NCBI GenBank assembly: GCA_021795395.1
Contig: JAJYPN010000025.1
Span: 1-40,594, forward strand
Length of the DNA stretch: 40,594 nt
Direction: 5' to 3'
Source of the DNA: Pseudomonadota bacterium
GTDB taxonomy: Bacteria; Pseudomonadota; Gammaproteobacteria; Burkholderiales; Sulfuriferulaceae
The notes beneath the pieces were generated by a model that worked only from the letters and a program-made list of their open reading frames with translations, ran no database searches and was not told where the DNA came from. Positions 25,891 to 32,322 of the stretch are shown here, piece by piece; the first letter of the stretch is position 1; the number at the start of each line of letters is the position of its first letter. The position numbers and the translations under genes are program-made.

Positions 25891-26085
25891 ATGAACGATC
25901 TGTCCAGGCAGTTTGAAGCGGCCGCCGCCAGTTTTATGCTAACCGACAAGGAGCGCCAGCCTTGCGAAGTCTGGACCCGGGTAATGGGATACCATCGTCC
26001 GGTAGCTTCTTTCAATATCGGCAAGAAAGGCGAACACGCTGAACGCAGGTTTTTTCGGGAAGACTGCCTGAAATCCAGGGGCTGA
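25891..26085 (+). CDS. Stand-alone glycyl-radical domain of anaerobic ribonucleotide reductase (second part of split NrdD)
   Basis: A 64-residue protein whose residues 25-55 (CEVWTRVMGYHRPVASFN and then IGKKGEHAERRFF) are the C-terminal glycyl-radical segment of class III reductase. Gly33 in RVMGY is the predicted radical site. The first 24 residues (MNDLSRQFEAAAASF...) are not part of ordinary NrdD and may be a docking helix. AAAGGAG lies 8 bases before the ATG, so it is translated on its own. It sits between nrdD and nrdG (4-base gap to nrdG), so NrdG presumably installs the radical on this small subunit, which must dock onto the barrel of NrdD. This resembles the YfiD/GrcA spare part of pyruvate formate-lyase, but here the partner lacks its own radical segment. 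Confidence 0.93.
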   Translation: MNDLSRQFEAAAASFMLTDKERQPCEVWTRVMGYHRPVASFNIGKKGEHAERRFFREDCLKSRG

Positions 26086-26089
26086 GTTC

Positions 26090-26776
26090 ATGCTCCGTAT
26101 CGGTGGCATCACGCCGTATTCCGCGACCGATTATCCCGGCTGTTTCGCGGCGGTGATTTTTTGTCAAGGCTGCCCGTGGCGTTGCGCTTATTGTCACAAT
26201 CCGCATCTGCTGTCGGCGAGCGCGCCGCCTTCCATAGCCTGGGAGGAGGTAACGCAGTTTCTCGGGCGGCGGCAGGGTTTGCTGGATGCCGTCGTATTCA
26301 GCGGCGGCGAGCCGACCCTGCAGGCCGGACTGGGCGATGCGGCGCGCGCGGTACGGGCACTGGGATTCAAAGTGGGCTTGCATACCGCGGCCATGTACCC
26401 GGATCGCCTGCGCGAATTGCTCCCGCTATTCGATTGGGTAGGGATGGACGTCAAGGCGCCGTTTGCCGATTACCCGCAGGTCACCGGCGTACCCGGCAGC
26501 GGAGCAAAAGCGCTGACCAGTGCACGTATGATTCTGGACAGCGGCGCGGAGTACGAATTGCGCACGACGGTACATTCCGCGCTGCTGAGCCTCGATGCGC
26601 TGGCGGCCATGGCGCACGAACTGGCAGCACTGGGCGTGCAGCGTTATGTGCTGCAGGAGTTTCGCCAACTGGGATGCAGGGAACGATTGCCGCCAACACA
26701 GCCGAACTATTTGGATTGCGATGAGGTTGAACGGCTGGGCCGGCAATTTTCTGAATTTTTGGTGCGTAGGGCTTAG
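26090..26776 (+). CDS. nrdG: Anaerobic ribonucleoside-triphosphate reductase-activating protein
   Basis: A radical SAM activase that generates the glycyl radical on the reductase. The 228-residue protein has IFCQGCPWRCAYCHNPHLL, with the [4Fe-4S]-binding C-x3-C-x2-C (Cys28, Cys32, Cys35) and an extra Cys25. VVFSGGEPTLQ is the SAM-binding GGE motif, and DWVGMDVKAPFADY is the later conserved strand. It starts 4 bases after the small glycyl-radical gene. The longer form (about 230 residues, PflA-like) is the one usual in bacteria with Pseudomonas- or Thermotoga-type NrdD. Confidence 0.95.
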   Translation: MLRIGGITPYSATDYPGCFAAVIFCQGCPWRCAYCHNPHLLSASAPPSIAWEEVTQFLGRRQGLLDAVVFSGGEPTLQAGLGDAARAVRALGFKVGLHTAAMYPDRLRELLPLFDWVGMDVKAPFADYPQVTGVPGSGAKALTSARMILDSGAEYELRTTVHSALLSLDALAAMAHELAALGVQRYVLQEFRQLGCRERLPPTQPNYLDCDEVERLGRQFSEFLVRRA

Positions 26777-26790
26777 GCAAAATGGATATC

Positions 26791-26811
26791 TGGCCGAAAA
26801 GGGTTCGGTCA
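26791..26811 (+). terminator. Hairpin after nrdG (possible terminator)
   Basis: TGGCCGAA and TTCGGTCA pair over 8 bases (one G-U wobble) around AAGGG, 14 bases after the nrdG stop codon. No T run follows, so termination would be weak or Rho-assisted. Confidence 0.35.
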
Positions 26812-26846
26812 TAAGCCGAGGTATCGCTTTGGACCGGATTAGAAAT

Positions 26847-27269
26847 TTATTGTAAAAATTGTGCTGGCGTCAAAATGGGAATTTGTTGCCATGGATGCAT
26901 CGTAAGTAAATCGGCATCGCTACTAATCAGCACATCACCATTGCATGCCTGAATTAGCGCCAAAAATTTATTGTCTTTTGGATCTCGGCATGGCGGGCTC
27001 ACCTCACGTTCATTCGCTTCCGATACCGCAAACAATGAGGCATGCCTACGCATGATGGTTATAAACTCCTTGCGCACTTCGGTTGGCTGATATCGGTCGA
27101 ATTTGGGGCGCAGCAAAACCTGTTCCAGTTCGTCGAGTGTGGAAGCGGAAGTGCATACGGTTCCATTTGTAAAGGCTTGCATAAGGGCATGATGCGGCAC
27201 AGAACCCACGCGCAACGCAGCACTTACCAAGGTGCTGGTGTCAAATACGACGTAAGCAAAAAGAATCAA
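26847..27269 (-). CDS. PIN-domain toxin (COG1569-type)
   Basis: A 140-residue PIN nuclease of the 'putative toxin component, PIN family' group. Acidic active-site residues are seen in VVFDTSTLVSA (Asp10), TLDELEQVLLRPKF, CRDPKDNKFLAL and ISSDADLL. PIN toxins usually cut RNA. Translation starts with TTG overlapping the antitoxin stop codon by 4 bases (TTGA), giving coupled synthesis; a later start would remove the catalytic Asp. The antitoxin gene precedes it, the usual order. Confidence 0.85.
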   Translation of the reverse strand: MILFAYVVFDTSTLVSAALRVGSVPHHALMQAFTNGTVCTSASTLDELEQVLLRPKFDRYQPTEVRKEFITIMRRHASLFAVSEANEREVSPPCRDPKDNKFLALIQACNGDVLISSDADLLTMHPWQQIPILTPAQFLQ

Positions 27270-27541
27270 CGAGAGTTTTTTACCATTGCGGCTATGTCAT
27301 CATCGGTCAATTCGGCCGCTGCCGGTAATGCGCTCAATACCGCTCGCTGGCTCCAGGCTTCGAGCTCGGCGACTGCTTTACTGCGTTTATTGCGTGCGGA
27401 AGTAAGTTCTTTCATGTCTTGCGGCGAAACGATAAACGCTGCCGTACGTCCGTGGCGCGTAATGGTGATCGGCTCGCGCTGAACGGTATCCAATAATTGG
27501 CCAAACCGGTTTTGTGCTTCCACAGAAGTAACGGTGATCAT
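27266..27541 (-). CDS. Phd/YefM-type antitoxin
   Basis: A 91-residue protein with the Phd/YefM N-terminal DNA-binding fold: ITVTSVEAQNRFGQLLDTVQ, then EPITITRHGRTAAFIVSP. The C-terminal helix region (about 55-91) would wrap the PIN toxin. It overlaps the toxin gene by 4 bases. Such antitoxins normally repress their own promoter, which must lie in the 80 bases upstream, next to the pseudogene remnant. Confidence 0.87.
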   Translation of the reverse strand: MITVTSVEAQNRFGQLLDTVQREPITITRHGRTAAFIVSPQDMKELTSARNKRSKAVAELEAWSQRAVLSALPAAAELTDDDIAAMVKNSR

Positions 27542-27621
27542 GCAGTGCTTTCTAAACAGTCATTATGTACAGTATAGCCATACTGGCTAGGATAGGCAAA
27601 CAGAAGAATTGACATCGACGT

Positions 27622-27738
27622 CGATTTCCTGCGGTTCTGAACGGTGTCTTTGCCGCCAGGGAAGGGTTTATTGAGCGAGAAAACGTTGGCGAAAGAATTG
27701 ACCGGCCAAATATGCTTTCCCATCTGTGGTTTCGGTAA
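27622..27738 (+). pseudogene. 3' remnant of a carboxymuconolactone decarboxylase-family gene
   Basis: On the plus strand this stretch reads FPAVLNGVFAAREGFIEREN, which matches FPAALNGVFAAKEVFAEREN at the end of the intact family member at 28884-29273. After that the remnant continues about 17 codons to its own stop. In-frame stops lie directly upstream (27610-27612) and no 5' part of the gene is visible. The nucleotide match is only about three-quarters, so this is an old paralogue or homologue, not a recent copy. It lies between two toxin-antitoxin pairs, right at the promoter of the Phd-PIN pair. Confidence 0.65.
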
Positions 27739-27780
27739 ATAACCGCAAGAAAGAATGTTGGCAATTTTTTACGATTCGAC

Positions 27781-28053
27781 TTATTTGCCGAAAAGATCGG
27801 AGTGTGTGCCGGTACGGTCGAAATGAACCCTCTCATCGTCCGCGCGATAAATCAAAAGCCAATCTGGTTCGATATGAAGATCGCGTCTGGCCTTCCAGTC
27901 GCCTTTCAACGGATGGTCACCCAACCGGCGCGGCAAGGGCTGTCCAGCCAGTAGCAGGCCCATAATGTCGCGTAGTTTACTTATATCCTTACCGCGTTTT
28001 TCCGCCAGCTTTACGTCGCGTTTGAATTGACCGGAATAGCTTGGAATCCGCAT
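27781..28053 (-). CDS. YafQ/RelE-family mRNA interferase toxin
   Basis: A 90-residue RelE-superfamily toxin of the YafQ type. IPSYSGQFKRDVKLAEKRGK is the family N-terminus. DHPLKGDWKARRDLHIEPDW and LLIYRADDERVHFDRTGTHS contain the catalytic His residues and basic residues, and THSDLF closes the fold as in E. coli YafQ. These toxins cleave mRNA on the ribosome. The ATG at 28053 overlaps the antitoxin stop codon by one base (TGATG). Confidence 0.9.
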   Translation of the reverse strand: MRIPSYSGQFKRDVKLAEKRGKDISKLRDIMGLLLAGQPLPRRLGDHPLKGDWKARRDLHIEPDWLLIYRADDERVHFDRTGTHSDLFGK

Positions 28054-28295
28054 CAAATACCCAACTGCCTGAACAAATCCGCTGCATTGGAAGCATCAAA
28101 AACGTCTTCTCCTCTGTCACTTTTGCGCAGTGTTTCGGTGGTCAAAGCGTTGGGCGTTTCGCTGTCCGCAATGTAGCGGCGCATCAGATCGCGGATGATC
28201 TGGGCAGCAGGACGGTGATGGTTGGCAGCAGCAGCCATGAACCGATCGCGCAGTTCCGGTTCCATTTTGATCGACATTTGAACTTCTTTAGTCAT
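28053..28295 (-). CDS. Ribbon-helix-helix antitoxin of the YafQ-like toxin
   Basis: An 80-residue antitoxin. QMSIKMEPELRDRFMAAAAN is a ribbon-helix-helix (MetJ/Arc, RelB/DinJ-like) DNA-binding N-terminus, followed by HRPAAQIIRDLMRRYIA and a flexible acidic C-terminal part (about 50-80) that would bind the toxin. GAGG precedes the ATG by 6 bases. The one-base overlap with the toxin supports pairing. Which RHH antitoxin subfamily it belongs to is not certain. Confidence 0.85.
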   Translation of the reverse strand: MTKEVQMSIKMEPELRDRFMAAAANHHRPAAQIIRDLMRRYIADSETPNALTTETLRKSDRGEDVFDASNAADLFRQLGI

Positions 28296-28452
28296 ATTGG
28301 CCTCGCTTGATCGAATAAGAAATTTTGATATTAGCAGGTATTAAATGGGTATCCAATAAATATTTAACAGGTATTTTACGATTATCAATGGTCATGATGA
28401 ATGCCCAGTTTCATTCGCTTAGTCGTTTTTTTCAGATTAAAGCAATATCAAC

Positions 28453-28483
28453 TTGACTTGGAGTACGCTCGAAGTTTTATAGT
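28453..28483 (+). promoter_or_regulatory. MerR-type promoter with 19-bp spacer and operator
   Basis: TTGACT (-35, 28453-28458) and TATAGT (-10, 28478-28483) are separated by 19 bases, the overlong spacer of MerR-controlled promoters. The spacer holds the near-palindrome ACTTGGAGT-AC-GCTCGAAGT (7 of 9 positions paired). The merR-family gene itself starts 29 bases downstream, so this is autoregulated and should also drive the decarboxylase-family gene. Confidence 0.8.
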
Positions 28484-28511
28484 GTATCGGTCGTGACGAA
28501 AAAGGATGGTT

Positions 28512-28853
28512 ATGAAGATCGGGGAATTGGCGAAGCGCAGCGGACTGACGGCGCATACGCTCCGTTATTATGAAAGAATCGGTTTGCTTCCTCCTGCTGC
28601 CCGCGATGTGTCGGGCAATCGCGATTATGACGAATCGATTCTGCGCTGGATAGAATTTCTCGGCCGCCTGAAAGCGACTGATATGCCGATTCGTAATATG
28701 CTGCGCTATGCCGAGCTGCGGGCGCGCGGCGAAAGTACGGGAACCGAGCGTCGCGAGTTGCTCGCGGCGCATCGCGATGGCGTCCGGATGCGTATCGCCG
28801 AATTGCAGATCGGCCTTCAAATCCTCGACGCCAAGATTGCCGCTTATGGCTAA
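28512..28853 (+). CDS. MerR family transcriptional regulator
   Basis: A 113-residue regulator: winged-helix N-terminus MKIGELAKRSGLTAHTLRYY, then ERIGLLPPAARDVSGNRDYD, then a coiled-coil dimer helix (about 80-113). There is no cysteine at all, so it is not a metal- or thiol-sensing member. The size resembles AdhR-like aldehyde/electrophile regulators. AAGGA lies 6 bases before the ATG at 28512; the ATG at 28506 is too close to it. It lies 30 bases upstream of a carboxymuconolactone decarboxylase-family gene, a common pairing. Confidence 0.93.
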   Translation: MKIGELAKRSGLTAHTLRYYERIGLLPPAARDVSGNRDYDESILRWIEFLGRLKATDMPIRNMLRYAELRARGESTGTERRELLAAHRDGVRMRIAELQIGLQILDAKIAAYG

Positions 28854-28883
28854 CCTGTTGTAATTATTAAAGGAGCTTGTGAA

Positions 28884-29273
28884 ATGGAATCGGAACGTTA
28901 CATACGCGGCAGGGAAAAGCTGCGCGAGATCGATGGCCATGCAGGCGAACTCGTTATCGAGGCGCTCAAAGGTATCGCTCCCGATCTGGGCCGTTACATA
29001 TTCGAGTTCGGTTTCGGGGATATTTATTCTCGCGGCATTCTGACGCTCAAGGAACGCGAGATAGCGACTGTCGCGGCGTTAGCTGCACTGGGCAATGCCC
29101 AGCCGCAGCTCAAGGTTCATATTCACGGCGCGCTGAACGTCGGCTGTACCCGGCAGGAAGTCGTGGAAATCATGATGCAGATGGCTGTTTACGCCGGGTT
29201 TCCCGCCGCATTGAACGGCGTCTTTGCCGCTAAAGAGGTGTTTGCCGAGCGAGAAAATGCCGGGCAGGAGTGA
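28884..29273 (+). CDS. Carboxymuconolactone decarboxylase family protein
   Basis: A 129-residue all-helical protein of the gamma-carboxymuconolactone decarboxylase fold. LTLKEREIATVAALAALGNA and QLKVHIHGALNVGCTRQEVV, then EIMMQMAVYAGFPAALNG, are the family core. There is a single Cys (GCTRQE) and no C-x2-C, so it is not an AhpD-type peroxidase. AAAGGAG precedes the ATG. It should be induced by the adjacent MerR regulator, probably in response to an electrophile or aldehyde; the true substrate is unknown. A truncated relative lies at 27622-27738. Confidence 0.9.
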   Translation: MESERYIRGREKLREIDGHAGELVIEALKGIAPDLGRYIFEFGFGDIYSRGILTLKEREIATVAALAALGNAQPQLKVHIHGALNVGCTRQEVVEIMMQMAVYAGFPAALNGVFAAKEVFAERENAGQE

Positions 29274-29342
29274 TCGGCGGTCATATTTAACCGGGGCGTT
29301 TGCGTTCGACACCGTCCCCTACACCTGCAATCCTGATTTGCT

Positions 29343-30545
29343 TTAAAAAGCCGGAAGTTCAGGCGCGTCACGGGCGACCATGGCGATGCATTCCACTTCG
29401 ATCAGCCAGTCCGGCCGGCATACCGCGCCTTGAACGATCAGGATGGGCAGTCCCGGGAAGCGGGCGGATAAATACCGCCTGACGCTTGCATAATCGGTCG
29501 GGTCGCGCAGGTAGACGAGCAGATGCATCATGTCGTTCAGGCCGGCTGCTCCGGCGCGCAACAGCGCATCGACGTTGGTCAGCGCAAGCCCCAGTTGTTT
29601 GAGCACGTCGCCGGGATGCACGACGCGTCCGGCGGTATCGATGCTGGCGGTGCCCGAAATGAAATGGTGCGCGCGGTCGGCGTAGGCGATACGCGTGCCC
29701 CGCTCGAATGTCACATTGTAGTCTTTGGTCGCGCACAGATGGTCGAAGTCGTTGAGAAAGGACATCTGTTGCGGCGCCATGCCGAGGACGGAATACGCAT
29801 CCATCATGACCAGGTCGGACCGATGCGCGCACGCGCCCTCGATGCCTGTACTGGCAATGTAATGCGTATCGGCGGTCAAGCCCTGTTCTTCGAACAGCTC
29901 GGTGCGACTGTCGACCATGCCTTGATAAAAGACATCGACATTTCTGAGATAAATCCAGGTGCGGATGCAATGATCGCGCAATGTACCGCCCAGATCGGAC
30001 AAAGTATCGATCAGGCCGGTGAACGCCTGCCTGGTCTGCTCTGTGACCGGCGGAGGCGAAGCATCGCTGGCGCCGGTGCAAAGCCGCGTACTCCAGAGAT
30101 GGCGCAGGCCGCTTTTCCCGATGATTACATGCTGCGGGCTGATGCGCTGTTTCACAAAAGGCGCGGGGCTTTCGATATGGTAAGCCAGCAAGGCGATTTT
30201 TGCGCCGGACAGCGGCGGCTGCTGCACGATGGAGACAGCCACGGGATTATCCTTCGTTTCGGTGACGAGCACGCTGACATGCACGAGATCGGCCTGATTG
30301 AGCACATCGCTGAGGAAAATCCGCCGGAACACGGCGGATTGGGAACTCAGCGCCAGCGATTCCATTGCCTGGGCGTAACGTTGTTCGACGATATCGAGTT
30401 GCTCGCTGAAAGTCAGCCCTGCCGGCGCTTCCACCGAAATGTAGTGTTCGTTTCCTGCGCTGGCGCCGGAGAAACTTTTGCTGGCGATACCGGCTGTCTG
30501 CGTGAGATCGGGATGAATGACGGTTGGTATGTCGAGATTATTCAT
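29343..30545 (-). CDS. Large Rid (YjgF/RidA)-superfamily protein with apparently three Rid-like domains
   Basis: A 400-residue protein. The C-terminal third (about 290-395) is a clear RidA domain: HHFISGTASIDTAGRVVHPG, then LALTNVDALLRAGAAGLNDM, ending with CRPDWLIEVECIAMV, which keeps the Arg and Glu of active RidA. The middle third (about 150-260) repeats the fold (TLSDLGGTLRDHCIRTWIYL, then HYIASTGIEG). The N-terminal third (about 30-125) shows SDVLNQADLVHVSVLV, then VSIVQQPPLSGAKIALLAYH, a further Rid-like unit. Related multi-domain proteins include the chorismatase (FkbO/XanB2) group, which shares the STGIEG and SGTAS patterns. The start has no clear ribosome-binding site, and it lies 9 bases after an oxygenase gene, so coupling is likely. 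Activity (imine hydrolysis, chorismate hydrolysis or other) is unknown. Confidence 0.75.
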   Translation of the reverse strand: MNNLDIPTVIHPDLTQTAGIASKSFSGASAGNEHYISVEAPAGLTFSEQLDIVEQRYAQAMESLALSSQSAVFRRIFLSDVLNQADLVHVSVLVTETKDNPVAVSIVQQPPLSGAKIALLAYHIESPAPFVKQRISPQHVIIGKSGLRHLWSTRLCTGASDASPPPVTEQTRQAFTGLIDTLSDLGGTLRDHCIRTWIYLRNVDVFYQGMVDSRTELFEEQGLTADTHYIASTGIEGACAHRSDLVMMDAYSVLGMAPQQMSFLNDFDHLCATKDYNVTFERGTRIAYADRAHHFISGTASIDTAGRVVHPGDVLKQLGLALTNVDALLRAGAAGLNDMMHLLVYLRDPTDYASVRRYLSARFPGLPILIVQGAVCRPDWLIEVECIAMVARDAPELPAF

Positions 30546-30554
30546 GGCATGGGC

Positions 30555-31229
30555 TTATACGGTAATGGGTCGGTCCGGAAACGAAAGCTGATCGCGGTCG
30601 CGCCAGCCCGGGTGGACGTAATTGATCTCCATCAGGCGGCGAACGCCCTTGATCGGTCGCGGGTCGAAACCGTGCCAGGTATCGGGTCCGGCGACAAAGA
30701 TGACTGCCGAATTGAATTCTGCCGAACTGCGGCCGACCCAGCGGCATTCCATATCGTAGATATCGGTACCCCAGTCCTTGGCTTCCGGCCCGGTGCACAG
30801 ATACAGCACCATGGAGAACAGCTTTTCCGGGATATCGCGATGCGGTTCCAGCCACGCGCCATCGGTATCCTGGATGTATTCCATGCGCAGATAGCTGCCG
30901 TTCACATCGATCGAGCACGTTTGCGCAAACAGGCGGGCGATTTCGGGACGTTGCATTGCCTCGGCCAAAACGGCGCAGGTCGGAAATTGCGCCTGCAGTT
31001 CGGGGGTAAAAAAAGTACGCTTGCCATTGTCGAGATCGCGCACTCCGCCACAATCGGCGATAAAAGGCGGGGCTATAGGCAGGATCAGTACGGCAGCGGC
31101 GAGACTTTCCGGCAGTACGTCGGATAACTGCCAGTGGCGGTAGGGATAATCGTCGCGCCGCGCTGCGTTCAAGGAGCGACCGAAATGGGCGGCTACTTCT
31201 TCTGCCTGGGGAATCTTGGGAAAGGTCAT
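30555..31229 (-). CDS. 2-oxoglutarate/Fe(II)-dependent oxygenase superfamily protein
   Basis: A 224-residue protein with a jelly-roll dioxygenase pattern. LEPHRDIPEKLFSMVLYLC gives His130 and Asp132. GPDTWHGFDPRPIKGVRRLM gives His186 and the 2-oxoglutarate-binding Arg near 197-198. EYIQDTDGAWLEP and INYVHPGWRDRDQLSFP are flanking strands. The iron triad is therefore complete. The substrate is unknown; the closest recognisable type is the prolyl-4-hydroxylase-like group. It is the middle gene of a three-gene minus-strand operon with a second such oxygenase (25-base gap) and the triple-Rid protein (9-base gap). Confidence 0.8.
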   Translation of the reverse strand: MTFPKIPQAEEVAAHFGRSLNAARRDDYPYRHWQLSDVLPESLAAAVLILPIAPPFIADCGGVRDLDNGKRTFFTPELQAQFPTCAVLAEAMQRPEIARLFAQTCSIDVNGSYLRMEYIQDTDGAWLEPHRDIPEKLFSMVLYLCTGPEAKDWGTDIYDMECRWVGRSSAEFNSAVIFVAGPDTWHGFDPRPIKGVRRLMEINYVHPGWRDRDQLSFPDRPITV

Positions 31230-31254
31230 GTTTATTTTTTCAATATTTAGTGAT

Positions 31255-31950
31255 TTAAAACTTGCGCGGCGCCCATTCGATCATTTTTCGCAATACCGGC
31301 ACGGACTTGGCGAAGGCGCTGATACTGTGGCGCATGTATTCGCGCTTTACGTAAGCTTCGGAATCGACGTAGCACAATTGCAGGCTCATGCGTTGGCCTT
31401 TCTGCGGCAAAAAGCCGTGCCAGGAATGGTCGCAGACGCGGAACATGAGCATGCGGCCGAATTCGGGGGCGAATTCGAAGGCGACATCTTCGCGGTCGGA
31501 ACTGCGCAGAACCCGGAGACGGCCGCGTTCATGAGGCCACGCGCGGGTAAAGCCGAGCAGCACGGTAATGATCTTGTGCCTGGAATCGGTATGCGCATAG
31601 CCTTCGTTGTAATGGCCCGTCGTATTTCCCATCATGACGATAACCGGCGGATACGAGCTCAGATCAGTGTCGAATTTTTGCTCGACCAGACGCCGGAAGC
31701 GCACGCTCAGCAAATCGTCTATCGCTGCGCCGAAATGCGAGCCGTAACGCAGGCTCGGCAACCCGTAGCTGCCGCGATCAGGAATGCGCGGCGCATCGGC
31801 CAATACGTCTTCCTTGAAAGCAGGGCTGATCGCCTGATCGACAAAAGCGTAATCGTAGGGATCACGATGTAATTCCGCCGACATGATGCGGGTCTCGTCC
31901 AGCAGCTGGAAAGGGGCATCGTTATCGCGGAGAAAAGCGCTGTTCGGCAT
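31255..31950 (-). CDS. 2-oxoglutarate/Fe(II)-dependent oxygenase superfamily protein
   Basis: A 231-residue second oxygenase, clearly different from its neighbour. GHYNEGYAHTDSRHKIITVL gives His120 and Asp122. RVCDHSWHGFLPQKGQRMSL gives His178 and Arg187. A long N-terminal part (1-100) with FVDQAISPAFKEDVLADAP may bind substrate. AAGGA lies 8 bases before the ATG at 31950; longer frames from 31968 (ATG) and 31998 (TTG) lack this signal. It is the first gene of the operon, behind a TATAAT element that overlaps a palindrome near 32060. The WHGF-x-P pattern is shared with the next oxygenase, suggesting related or successive reactions. Confidence 0.8.
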   Translation of the reverse strand: MPNSAFLRDNDAPFQLLDETRIMSAELHRDPYDYAFVDQAISPAFKEDVLADAPRIPDRGSYGLPSLRYGSHFGAAIDDLLSVRFRRLVEQKFDTDLSSYPPVIVMMGNTTGHYNEGYAHTDSRHKIITVLLGFTRAWPHERGRLRVLRSSDREDVAFEFAPEFGRMLMFRVCDHSWHGFLPQKGQRMSLQLCYVDSEAYVKREYMRHSISAFAKSVPVLRKMIEWAPRKF

Positions 31951-32322
31951 AAATAGTATCCTTTGCATGGAATTTACGGATATGTGACGATCCTGCAATC
32001 GGTATCCAGGCTGCGTGGAAAGATTATCATAGCCGCGCTGAAATTAAAAGAATTATAGACCTGTTTGTCTATTTGTGTTGTTAGCTAAACATGTAACCAT
32101 ATTTAACAGCGATTTTGGAGCTGGGGGGATAAATACGGTATCGGCGATTATCGCGTGATCGTAATAAGGCGTTATCGCGGGCGAACATGACAGACGGAAA
32201 CGCTATGCGCGGCTTATATGAATTGCGCACGGAAATTAAGCTTGTCGGCATGTTGGAGATTTGTGCAGAATAGAGTAAATTTGAACGGGCCTACACCGGT
32301 AATTTCGAAAAAAGGAATTAAA
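31951..32322. other. 372-base divergent intergenic region between the oxygenase operon and glrK
   Basis: I see no gene. Apart from the palindrome and -10 element near 32052-32072, which face the oxygenase operon, it holds a short palindrome TTAGCTAA (32081-32088), and AAAGGA 7 bases before the glrK start. In-frame codons run upstream of glrK from 32218 but lack coding character. I found no sigma-54 site at proper GG-N10-GC spacing. Confidence 0.4.
32052..32072 (-). promoter_or_regulatory. Candidate -10 element overlapping a TetR-like palindrome
   Basis: ATAGAC-CTGTTT-GTCTAT (32055-32072) is a perfect 6+6+6 inverted repeat resembling TAGAC-N-GTCTA operators of NemR/TetR-type repressors. On the minus strand it runs directly into TATAAT (32052-32057), a consensus -10, about 100 bases before the first oxygenase gene. 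No good -35 is visible and no TetR gene is nearby. Confidence 0.45.

Noticed and set aside
25812..25900. Possible sequencing frameshift joining nrdD to the glycyl-radical gene
   Set aside because: A 64-base spacer with several non-matching codons, a clear AAAGGAG and an extra N-terminal segment argue for two genuine genes.
23670..26024. Very long open frame (784 codons) on the minus strand opposite nrdD
   Set aside because: It mirrors nrdD codon by codon, has no family features, and nrdD on the other strand is unambiguous.
29523..31127. 534-codon plus-strand open frame opposite the Rid and oxygenase genes
   Set aside because: It spans two well-supported minus-strand genes and their gap, and its translation shows no recognisable domain or signal.
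32240..32275. Possible sigma-54 promoter (TTGG...GTGC) upstream of glrK
   Set aside because: The GG and GC elements are 8 bases apart rather than the required 10.
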